A stretch of DNA of 42,759 nt. Source: an uncultured Acetatifactor sp. (GTDB taxonomy: Bacteria; Bacillota; Clostridia; Lachnospirales; Lachnospiraceae). Below are positions 7,895 through 14,846 of this stretch, one piece after another. The notes under the pieces were generated by a model. That model did no database searches. It had not been told where the DNA came from and saw nothing but the letters and a program-made list of their open reading frames with translations. Where the stretch lies: the NCBI GenBank assembly GCA_947595925.1, contig CANQEV010000025.1, positions 1 through 42,759 of the forward strand, written 5' to 3'. The number at the start of each line of letters is the position of its first letter. Within the stretch, counting starts at the first letter, position 1. Made by a program: the position numbers and the translations under genes.

Positions 7895-8824
7895 ATGAGT
7901 TTGTTGTCGGTGATCTGTCCATGTTATAACGAAGAGGAGAGCGTGGAGCTGTTTTATCGGGAAGTGATAAAAAACGAGGCTTTTTTTCAGGGGAAGGGAG
8001 TGGATATGGAGATCCTTTTCGTGGACGATGGATCGAAAGACGCCACTCTTTTGGAGATAAAAAAACTTCGGAAGGACGACGAAAGGGTGCGATATGTTTC
8101 CTTTTCCCGGAATTTCGGCAAGGAAGCGGCTATGTACGCGGGACTGGAAAAGTCCCGGGGGGATTATGTAGTGATCATGGACGTGGATCTTCAGGACCCG
8201 CCCTCGCTGCTGCCGGAGATGTTTTCCTATGTGGAACAGGGGTATGACTCGGTGGCGACGAGACGTGTCAGCCGGAAGGGGGAACCGCCGGTCAGAAGCT
8301 TTTTCGCAAGGCTGTTCTACCGTCTGATGAAGAAGATCTCCAGGACGGAGATCATGGACGGTGCCAGAGATTACCGCATGATGACCAGGCAGATGGCGGA
8401 GGCAATACTCTCCATGGGGGAATATAACCGCTTTACCAAGGGAATTTACGGCTGGGTGGGTTTCCAGACGAAGTGGCTGGAATATGAGAACGTGGAGCGT
8501 GCAAAGGGGGAGACCAAGTGGAGTTTCTGGAAATTGCTTCTGTATTCCGTTGAGGGGATCACGGCGTTTTCCACCGCCCCGCTCTCGATCGCGTCAGTTA
8601 TGGGCGTGCTGTTTTGTCTCATTGCCTTTGTGATGATCCTATTTATCATTGTCCGCAAGCTGCTCTTTGGCGACCCGGTGTCCGGCTGGCCTTCGCTGGT
8701 CTGCATCATTTTAATGACCAGCGGCGTACAGTTTTTCTGTACCGGGATCCTGGGACAATACCTGGCGAAGACCTATCTGGAGGTTAAGAGGCGTCCGATC
8801 TACATCGCGAAGGAGGAGGTATGA
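7895..8824 (+). CDS. GtrB-like polyprenyl-phosphate glycosyltransferase (GT2)
   Basis: A 309-residue GT2 enzyme. The catalytic domain (about 1-225) has SVICPCYNEEESV at the N-terminus, VDDGSKD, SRNFGKEAAMYAGL and the DVDLQDPP motif that holds the DXD-type metal site. Two C-terminal transmembrane helices (about 236-260 and 270-295) complete the GtrB/DPM-like plan. Such enzymes transfer a sugar from UDP-sugar to undecaprenyl phosphate for later use outside the cell. The start is ATG 7895 because AAGAGGAG lies just upstream; an ATG at 7841 in frame has no good ribosome binding site. The sugar is unknown. It is one of three GtrB-like genes in the window. Confidence 0.9.
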   Translation: MSLLSVICPCYNEEESVELFYREVIKNEAFFQGKGVDMEILFVDDGSKDATLLEIKKLRKDDERVRYVSFSRNFGKEAAMYAGLEKSRGDYVVIMDVDLQDPPSLLPEMFSYVEQGYDSVATRRVSRKGEPPVRSFFARLFYRLMKKISRTEIMDGARDYRMMTRQMAEAILSMGEYNRFTKGIYGWVGFQTKWLEYENVERAKGETKWSFWKLLLYSVEGITAFSTAPLSIASVMGVLFCLIAFVMILFIIVRKLLFGDPVSGWPSLVCIILMTSGVQFFCTGILGQYLAKTYLEVKRRPIYIAKEEV

Positions 8825-8904
8825 GCAGGGGGATAGAAAGGCATCGGATAAGCGAAAAAAAGAGATGACTGACGAAACTGTGGGAATTGCGCGATGAAAA
8901 TAGT

Positions 8905-8932
8905 TTGCATTATTCGACAAGTATGGTACAAT
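8905..8932 (+). promoter_or_regulatory. Candidate promoter of the Spo0A-domain gene
   Basis: TTGCAT (8905-8910), a 16-nt spacer, and TACAAT (8927-8932). The spacer contains a perfect 0A box. Transcription would start near 8939, giving a leader of about 56 nt. Confidence 0.6.
8913..8919 (-). promoter_or_regulatory. Perfect 0A box in the promoter spacer
   Basis: TTCGACA is the exact complement of the Spo0A consensus TGTCGAA. It lies between the -35 and -10 hexamers of the promoter of a gene that itself encodes a Spo0A DNA-binding domain. A second, six-of-seven match (TTCGACT, 8963-8969) lies just downstream of the predicted transcription start. A site between the hexamers suggests repression more than activation (inference). 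Perfect 7-mers also occur by chance inside genes of this window. Confidence 0.55.
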
Positions 8933-8994
8933 TAGTAGGACGGTCGCAGATAAGGGGCAACATTCGACTTATGAATGAAAGGAGAATTCATAAC

Positions 8995-9372
8995 ATGGAT
9001 ATTGCAACTGTGACAGATTTCGAACTGGAGAGATATATCACAACAATTATGCTCGATATAGGGGTTCCCGCCCACCTGAAGGGATATCATTATCTCAGAG
9101 ACGCCATTCTTTTGTCCGGAAGGGACATGGAGGTGGTGAGTTCGGTGACGAAACTCCTGTATCCCACAGTAGCCAGGCATTTCAAGACCACCGATCAAAA
9201 GGTGGAACGTGCCATACGCAACGCGATAGAGGTTTCATGGATTAGGGGAAACGATGAGACCTTTGAAGAACTGTTTGGATACTCGGCAGCTTCCGGTAAA
9301 ACAAGGCCAACCAATAGTGAATATATTGCCAGGATCGCCGATAAGGTACGATTAGATATTAAATCCATGTAG
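8995..9372 (+). CDS. Stand-alone Spo0A C-terminal DNA-binding domain protein
   Basis: A 125-residue protein that is almost only the Spo0A effector domain. It has IGVPAHLKGYHYLRDAI, SVTKLLYPTVARHF, the recognition-helix region KVERAIRNAIEVSWIRG and the terminal PTNSEYIARIADKVRL, all closely like B. subtilis Spo0A. The phosphoacceptor receiver domain is absent, so control by phosphorelay is not expected. One recognition-helix position differs from B. subtilis as I recall it (RHAIEV there, RNAIEV here). The start is ATG 8995, preceded by AAAGGAG; an ATG at 8971 is possible. It is followed by a terminator, so it is probably monocistronic. It lies at the border of the surface-glycan region. Confidence 0.93.
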   Translation: MDIATVTDFELERYITTIMLDIGVPAHLKGYHYLRDAILLSGRDMEVVSSVTKLLYPTVARHFKTTDQKVERAIRNAIEVSWIRGNDETFEELFGYSAASGKTRPTNSEYIARIADKVRLDIKSM

Positions 9373-9437
9373 ATGAACGGTAAATGGATGATATTAGGTC
9401 AAGTGTAAAGAACCGCGCCCCTTTGGACGACTGTCAC

Positions 9438-9467
9438 GCAGCTGCTTCCCGGTAGCTGCATTTTTTT
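9438..9467 (+). terminator. Rho-independent terminator after the Spo0A-domain gene
   Basis: Stem GCAGCT (9438-9443) with AGCTGC (9454-9459), ten-base loop, followed by A and seven Ts (9461-9467). It lies 65 nt after the stop codon. Confidence 0.75.
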
Positions 9468-9507
9468 CGTCAATTCCCTCTATTTTTCTTTCTATTTTCA
9501 GATTTTC

Positions 9508-9537
9508 GTGGCATAATAAGGAAGGATATGGTACAAT
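9508..9537 (+). promoter_or_regulatory. Weak candidate promoter of glycan block 1
   Basis: GTGGCA (9508-9513), an 18-nt spacer, and TACAAT (9532-9537), upstream of the first gene of the block at 9590. The -35 match is only four of six, so this is tentative. Confidence 0.35.
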
Positions 9538-9589
9538 GTTCGAGAAGAGCGGGGGAAACGATCCGCAATAAGGGCTGCCGAGGGAAGAT

Positions 9590-10645
9590 ATGGTGGCGAT
9601 ACTGTGTGCACTGCTGATCCCGGTCACATTTCTGATGGGAAAGGCGGTTTTGAAAATTTTGTACTGCACTGGGAAGAGGGAATTCCTATTTCGGGAGGAT
9701 GCGTTCCTGACCGGCGTGGTTGTGCTGATCGGACTGGCTGAGGCCGCTCATTTGGGAGCAATGGCATGCGGGCGGTCTGTTTCTGTAGCGGTAAAACTGC
9801 TTGTCATGCTGACCGCGGGAATGGTTTTGTTCTGTGCGGCAGTGCTGACGTTCTGCTGCTTTCGAGAGAACAGGACCAAAAAAGATGGCAGGGCAGGGGG
9901 CGGCCAGCCTGTCGGGGAGGATTCCCGCCCGGCGGAGGAAAGGACAAGCCCGGACAGTTCCATAAAAAGAGAAGCGCCGGTGCTGGTCTGCCTGGGGATC
10001 CTGGCGGCGGTTCTGGTTTATAAGATCCTGGCGGGGGCGTCTGTTTACATGGACGAGGATATTACCCTGGAGACGGTGACGACATTCCTGCAGACCGACA
10101 GGATGTATGAGATAAATCCTCTGACAGGGATTCCTTACCAGTCGGGACTTCCCTCACGGCTGAAGATCTTATGCCTGCCTACGTTCTATGCGGCTCTTTG
10201 CAGGCTTTTTTCCGTATCGGCTCAGCTCCTGGTCTGGAAGGCGGTTCCGCTCCTTGTGCTGCTTGGAGCGTTTGCGGCGTATAGCTGCCTGGCAAAGAGC
10301 CTGTTTCCGAAAAACCGGCTGCACAGGGAACTTTTTCTGTTGTTTGTCCTCCTGATCTTTCTTTTGGGGGACGATATGTACGGGATGGAGGGATTCGGCC
10401 TGCTGTACGCGGGGTTCCAGGGGACGGCCATTCGAAGCGCCGTGCTTCTTCCCTATCTGTTCAGTCTCTGTATCCGGAAAAAGTGGCGGCTGGCGCTGGG
10501 ACCGGTCCTGGCGGAAGCCTGCGTCGTATGGACTTTGTACGGGCTGGGCGCGGGGGTGGTCATTCTGGGAATCTTCGGGGTGGCGGAAGCGGTCGGCAGA
10601 AGGAGTGCCGGGCGGAAGGAGGTCTCGAAATGGGAGAACTCTTAG
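9590..10645 (+). CDS. Polytopic membrane protein, first half of split pair 1 (DUF6077-like)
   Basis: A 351-residue integral membrane protein with about eight hydrophobic segments and a charged loop at about residues 100-130. After the loop comes YMDEDITLETVTTFL, then a conserved-looking LLYAGFQGTAIRSAVLLPYLF. The gene at 38257 has the same plan (YDEGDDAYYV, then LLVRGAQGKSVLANLIIPF), so the two are homologues. An acidic motif in the first large outer loop is typical of GT-C glycosyltransferases, so a polyprenyl-P-sugar-using transferase is a reasonable inference. It resembles DUF6077-type proteins, a tentative family name. It overlaps the next gene by 16 nt, and both together probably form one functional unit. 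Confidence 0.65.
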   Translation: MVAILCALLIPVTFLMGKAVLKILYCTGKREFLFREDAFLTGVVVLIGLAEAAHLGAMACGRSVSVAVKLLVMLTAGMVLFCAAVLTFCCFRENRTKKDGRAGGGQPVGEDSRPAEERTSPDSSIKREAPVLVCLGILAAVLVYKILAGASVYMDEDITLETVTTFLQTDRMYEINPLTGIPYQSGLPSRLKILCLPTFYAALCRLFSVSAQLLVWKAVPLLVLLGAFAAYSCLAKSLFPKNRLHRELFLLFVLLIFLLGDDMYGMEGFGLLYAGFQGTAIRSAVLLPYLFSLCIRKKWRLALGPVLAEACVVWTLYGLGAGVVILGIFGVAEAVGRRSAGRKEVSKWENS

Positions 10646-11520
10646 GAAAAGCCTGGAGAGGTTGGCTGGAATTTGAAGGGGCAAATAAACTGACGGCGCT
10701 GTTTCTCCTGTCACTGTTTCTGTTTTGGATCCTGAAACTGGGGGAGAGGGACCACAGGAGGCTCTTTCGATATGGTTCCGTCATGGGAATTGTCTGTATC
10801 TGTCCCATAACGGCAGCGATTCTTCTTCTGTACCAGACAAAATATTATGATTATCAATGGATCTGGATCCTGGTGCCCTTCACGGCGATGATCGCCTGCG
10901 GAGGCGTGCTGCTTTTGGACAGGCTTTGGAAGGAGAGCGCTATCGCCGGATGGAGGAAGGGGATTTTCCTGGCCGGGGTCTTGGCGTTGGTTCTGCTCTG
11001 CGGAGGCGGTACCGTTTCCAAGTGGGACGTCCGGGACCTCCGGGAGGAGCGGGAGAAAGCGGCCCGGACGCTGGAAGCAATTTCAGAAGGACAGGAGGCA
11101 ATCTGCCTCTGGGCACCGGAGGAAATTCTGGAGCACGCGAGAAGCCTGGACGGAAGCCTGACCCTGGTTTACGGGAGAAATATGTGGCAGGAGCACCTGA
11201 ACGCCTTTTCTTATGACGCTTATACGCCGGAACAGAGGAACCTGTATGTCTGGATGTCCCTGGCGGAGGAAACCGGCCGCCTGGATGTAGAAGTGGAGGG
11301 CGTGGAAACGGCGGGGGAGACGCCGCCGGAAGGAACGGTCATAAAGGGGGAGGACGCGGTTCGGGATGCGCTGGCCCTGGGGGTGAACAGGATCCTGCTG
11401 CCGGGCTGCATGGAGGAGGACGCCATAGAGGAATTGGAAAGGGTCCTGCAGTGCACTGCGGAGAAAATAGAGGAATATTATCTCTTCCGGCTGGATCCGG
11501 CGGCATCGCAAAGCCGGTGA
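10630..11520 (+). CDS. Membrane protein, second half of split pair 1
   Basis: A 296-residue protein with three or four transmembrane segments in the first half (about residues 18-115) and a soluble, probably outer, C-terminal domain (EAICLWAPEEILEHARSLDG, TLVYGRNMWQ, VNRILLPGCMEED). The same order of motifs appears in the gene at 39349 (IRAAFPAEFLTYVRQYSP, VCMPYGRDAIL, CHYVILSEDKV), showing homology. The start is set at ATG 10630 by a near-perfect AAGGAGGT seven bases upstream, inside the end of the previous gene, so translation is probably coupled. Its own reading frame is open well upstream, but without such a start signal. Confidence 0.65.
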   Translation: MGELLGKAWRGWLEFEGANKLTALFLLSLFLFWILKLGERDHRRLFRYGSVMGIVCICPITAAILLLYQTKYYDYQWIWILVPFTAMIACGGVLLLDRLWKESAIAGWRKGIFLAGVLALVLLCGGGTVSKWDVRDLREEREKAARTLEAISEGQEAICLWAPEEILEHARSLDGSLTLVYGRNMWQEHLNAFSYDAYTPEQRNLYVWMSLAEETGRLDVEVEGVETAGETPPEGTVIKGEDAVRDALALGVNRILLPGCMEEDAIEELERVLQCTAEKIEEYYLFRLDPAASQSR

Positions 11521-11551
11521 AAGAATGGAATATCGAGCAAAGGAAACGGTT

Positions 11552-12322
11552 ATGAATGGGAACGGAGCGCCGACAGTCAGCATTGTCACGCCGGTCTATA
11601 ATGTGGAAAAGTGGATAGAGGAAACCTTGGACTGTGTACGGGCCCAGACATTTCCTGACTGGGAGATGCTCCTGGTGGAGGACGGCAGTACGGACCGAAC
11701 GGTGCCGGTGATCGAGAAGTATCTGGAACGTACCGGGGAGGGCAGGATCCGGCTGATCCGGCAGGAAAAGAACGGCGGCGCCGCCAAAGCGCGGAACCGG
11801 GGAGTCCGGGAAGCGATGGGGCGGTATATCGCTTACATTGATGCCGACGATCTGTGGGAGCCGGAGAAACTGGAGCGTCAGGTGGCGTTCATGGAGGAGC
11901 GGAAAGCGGCCTTCAGCTTTACCGGTTATGAGTTCGCGGACGAGTACGGAAAGGGTCTGGGCAAGATCGTCCGCGTGCCGGAGCGTCTGGATTATCAGGA
12001 GGCGCTGAAAAACACCACAATTTTTACTTCTACGGTAATGTTCGACACGGAAAAAATACCGAAGGAAGAGTTGGAAATGCCCATTATAAAGAGCGAGGAT
12101 ACGGCGCTTTGGTGGAGGATCCTGCGCCAGGGGCATCTCGCATACGGATTGGATGAGAATCTTGTAAAGTACCGCCGGGCGGGGAAATCCCTGTCGTCCA
12201 ATAAACTGGAGGCGATCCGGAGGATCTGGAACCTGTACCGCAGAGCGGAAGGGCTGAGCGTGCTGAGCAGCGCAAGGTATTTCTGCTATTGGGCGGTGCG
12301 GGCGGTAAAGCGCCGGATCTAG
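11552..12322 (+). CDS. Family 2 glycosyltransferase
   Basis: A 256-residue GT-A fold enzyme without membrane segments. It has SIVTPVYNVEKWIEETLDCV at the N-terminus, LVEDGSTDRT, KNGGAAKARNRGV and the DXD-like AYIDADDLWEPEKLERQ. Short family 2 enzymes of this kind add single sugars to a lipid-linked glycan in the cytoplasm. The start is taken at ATG 11552 with AAAGGA upstream; an ATG at 11525 in frame would add nine residues. The following TTG start overlaps the ribosome binding site formed by this gene's stop (TAGGAGG), so the two are coupled. Acceptor and donor are unknown. Confidence 0.88.
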   Translation: MNGNGAPTVSIVTPVYNVEKWIEETLDCVRAQTFPDWEMLLVEDGSTDRTVPVIEKYLERTGEGRIRLIRQEKNGGAAKARNRGVREAMGRYIAYIDADDLWEPEKLERQVAFMEERKAAFSFTGYEFADEYGKGLGKIVRVPERLDYQEALKNTTIFTSTVMFDTEKIPKEELEMPIIKSEDTALWWRILRQGHLAYGLDENLVKYRRAGKSLSSNKLEAIRRIWNLYRRAEGLSVLSSARYFCYWAVRAVKRRI

Positions 12323-12333
12323 GAGGAAATGGT

Positions 12334-13773
12334 TTGAAAAAGAATGGATATCAGGAAAAACTACAGAGGGCGGAATCCTGTAAGCGTCTGATCAATCTCG
12401 GTCTGTCCGCTCTGAGCCTGGGGCTGGTGATCGCTATTTTTGCTTACAACTGGATGCATCATTTCCGGTACAGTCTGGTGGAGCCCTTAAAATTTTATAA
12501 GAACGGTCACCTTTTGGAGATTACCATTTACGGAGTCGTCCTCTATATGTTCGCAAAAATGTATGGAGGCATGCGGCTGGGGTATCTGAAGAACGCGGAG
12601 ATTGTTTTCTCCCAGATTTTCGCCACCCTGATCGCGGACATCTTTATCTATGGGGAATTGTCTCTGATGGCGTTCCAGCTCTTTGTGCCGAAAGTGTTCA
12701 TATGGATGTTTCTGGAGCAGTCCGCCGTGCTGATCGTCTACACGAATCTGGCAAATAAGGTCTACCAGTCCATCTTCCCGCCGAGAAAGATTCTGTTGAT
12801 CCATGGGAAACATCCTGTGGAGGGAATCTGCGAAAAATTCCAGGGCCGCAAGGACAAATATGTCATCGTGGAGAAGTTTCAGGACGACGGGAATACGGAG
12901 GAGGTCTGCCGCCGGATCCAGAAGAGCTGTGAAGAGGGGAAGTGCAGCGCGGTTGCCCTCTGGGACCTTCCCGTGGAGGAGAGGAATATACTGCTGAAAT
13001 ACTGTTACGCCCAGTCCATCCGGGTATATATGATGCCGAAGATTGCGGACGTGATCCTTCTCGGCGCGGAAGAACTTCATGTCTTTGACAGTCCGATGCT
13101 CCTTACCAGGGAGTACAGTCTGACTATGGAACAGAGGTTTTTGAAACGCCTGATCGACATTGTCTGCTCGGCGGTTCTGATCCTGCTCACATCCCCCATT
13201 ATGCTGGTCACGGCGATTTTGATCAAGCTCTGTGACGGAGGGCCGGTGCTTTATAAGCAGGTGCGCTGCACGAAGGGTCAGAGGGAGTTTCGGATCCTGA
13301 AATTTCGCAGTATGAGGCCGGACGCGGAAAAGGACGGGGTGGCGAGGCTGGCCAAGAAGCATGATGACCGGATCACTCCCGTGGGGAAAGTGATCCGCAA
13401 GTGCAGGATCGATGAACTGCCCCAGCTGTTCAATATTTTGAAAGGGGACATGTCTTTCATTGGCCCCAGGCCGGAGCGGCCGGAGATCATCGCCCAGTAT
13501 CTGGAGGTGATGCCGGAGTTTGCGTACCGGATGAAGGTAAAAGCGGGGCTGGCCGGGTTCGCCCAGGTGTACGGAAAGTATAATACAACTCCCTACGACA
13601 AGTTAAAATTGGACCTCGCTTATATTGAAAATTATTCCGTCTGGCTGGACGTGAAGCTGATGCTTCTGACGCTGAAGGTGCTCTTCTGGCCGGACAGCAC
13701 GGAGGGCGTGGACACGGAACAGATCACTGCCCTGCGGAAGGAAAAGCAGGAAGGCCGGGACGAGGATGAGTAA
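12334..13773 (+). CDS. Initiating sugar transferase (WbaP/CpsE-type polyprenyl glycosylphosphotransferase)
   Basis: A 479-residue polyisoprenyl-phosphate hexose-1-phosphate transferase that starts glycan assembly on undecaprenyl phosphate. N-terminal hydrophobic segments (about 20-130), a central cytoplasmic domain, another hydrophobic segment (about 272-292), then the bacterial sugar transferase catalytic domain with VLYKQVRCTKGQREFRILKF, KFRSM, DELPQLFNILKGDMS and FIGPRPE. The start is a TTG at 12334: the AGGAGG at 12321-12326 is at ideal distance, whereas the ATG next to it runs into a stop after two codons. It is in a compact run of glycan genes. Confidence 0.92.
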   Translation: MKKNGYQEKLQRAESCKRLINLGLSALSLGLVIAIFAYNWMHHFRYSLVEPLKFYKNGHLLEITIYGVVLYMFAKMYGGMRLGYLKNAEIVFSQIFATLIADIFIYGELSLMAFQLFVPKVFIWMFLEQSAVLIVYTNLANKVYQSIFPPRKILLIHGKHPVEGICEKFQGRKDKYVIVEKFQDDGNTEEVCRRIQKSCEEGKCSAVALWDLPVEERNILLKYCYAQSIRVYMMPKIADVILLGAEELHVFDSPMLLTREYSLTMEQRFLKRLIDIVCSAVLILLTSPIMLVTAILIKLCDGGPVLYKQVRCTKGQREFRILKFRSMRPDAEKDGVARLAKKHDDRITPVGKVIRKCRIDELPQLFNILKGDMSFIGPRPERPEIIAQYLEVMPEFAYRMKVKAGLAGFAQVYGKYNTTPYDKLKLDLAYIENYSVWLDVKLMLLTLKVLFWPDSTEGVDTEQITALRKEKQEGRDEDE

Positions 13774-13812
13774 GAAACAGGGGCGGACAGAGTGCCGGAA
13801 AGGGACGGTTTC

Positions 13813-14613
13813 ATGAGGTTACAGGTTCTTGTGGCGGCGGTGAACGCGGAACCGCGGGAGCTGGCGGAAAAAATGAATCTGCGGACGGACGCCCTGATCG
13901 TGAACCAGTGCGACAGGCACGATTATGAGGAGTGGGAGCGGGACGGCAGGAAAATAAAATGTCTCTCCATGCCTGAGAGAGGTGTGGGGCTGAGCCGGAA
14001 CACCGCCCTGATGCGGAGCGAGGGCGACATCTGCCTCTTCAGCGACGAGGACATCCGGCTGGAGGACGATTATGAGGAGAAGGTCCTGGGGGCATTTGAG
14101 AAAAACCCGGACACGGATGTGATCCTCTTCAACCTGGAGATCGACCCCTCCAGAGCAACTTATCATAATGATACGTGCCACCGGGTCCGCTGGTACAATT
14201 ACGGGAGATATGGGCTTGTGGCGGCAGCCGTCCGCAGGGAGGCCGTGATCCGTGGGAACATCAGCTTTTCCCTGTTGTTTGGCGGGGGCGCCAGATACAG
14301 CAACGGCGAGGACAGCCTGTTCCTTCACGATTGTTTGAAAAAGGGACTGCACCTCTATGCGGAGACCGTCAACATTGGAAGGGAGATCCTCAGGGAATCC
14401 ACCTGGTTTCAGGGATATCATGAGAAGTTTTTTTATGACCGCGGCGTCCTGTATGCGTATCTCTACGGTCCCATGGCGGAACTCTGGACCCTGCGGTATC
14501 TGCTGGTAAAGAAAAAGACAGTTTGTGGGAAAGTCCCTTTTTCCAAGGCATGGGAAAACATGCGCCGGGGGATCCGGGAGGGGAGGGATATCCGGGGGCG
14601 CAGGCAGCAGTGA
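13813..14613 (+). CDS. Glycosyltransferase, GT-A type, family 2-like
   Basis: A 266-residue protein. LQVLVAAVNAEP replaces the usual N-terminal nucleotide-binding strand motif. GVGLSRNTALMRSEGDI and LFSDEDIRLEDDYEEKV follow as the equivalent of the acidic metal site, and GGGARYSNGEDSLFL is a typical late motif with an ED pair. This is an atypical GT2-like enzyme. The start is ATG 13813; an in-frame GTG at 13792 is possible. About 230 nt without a recognisable gene follow. Confidence 0.72.
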   Translation: MRLQVLVAAVNAEPRELAEKMNLRTDALIVNQCDRHDYEEWERDGRKIKCLSMPERGVGLSRNTALMRSEGDICLFSDEDIRLEDDYEEKVLGAFEKNPDTDVILFNLEIDPSRATYHNDTCHRVRWYNYGRYGLVAAAVRREAVIRGNISFSLLFGGGARYSNGEDSLFLHDCLKKGLHLYAETVNIGREILRESTWFQGYHEKFFYDRGVLYAYLYGPMAELWTLRYLLVKKKTVCGKVPFSKAWENMRRGIREGRDIRGRRQQ

Positions 14614-14846
14614 GATGCCGGGACTACAGAAGGCCGTGGGAAGCCGCGGGGGCGGGTTGAAAACCGTATGGGACAAGAGGCTGTAAAGGACAGCGAAAAG
14701 AGGTCCTGAGAGAGGGGCGGGCGCTGGGAAAAGGCTTCGGTGCGGAAGGAGCAACAGACGAAACGCCGGGTCGGACGAAGGACCGGACACGCGGCGGTTC
14801 CGGCACGGGAGAGACTGCAGGTTCGCCGGACATAAGGCCGGAATGA

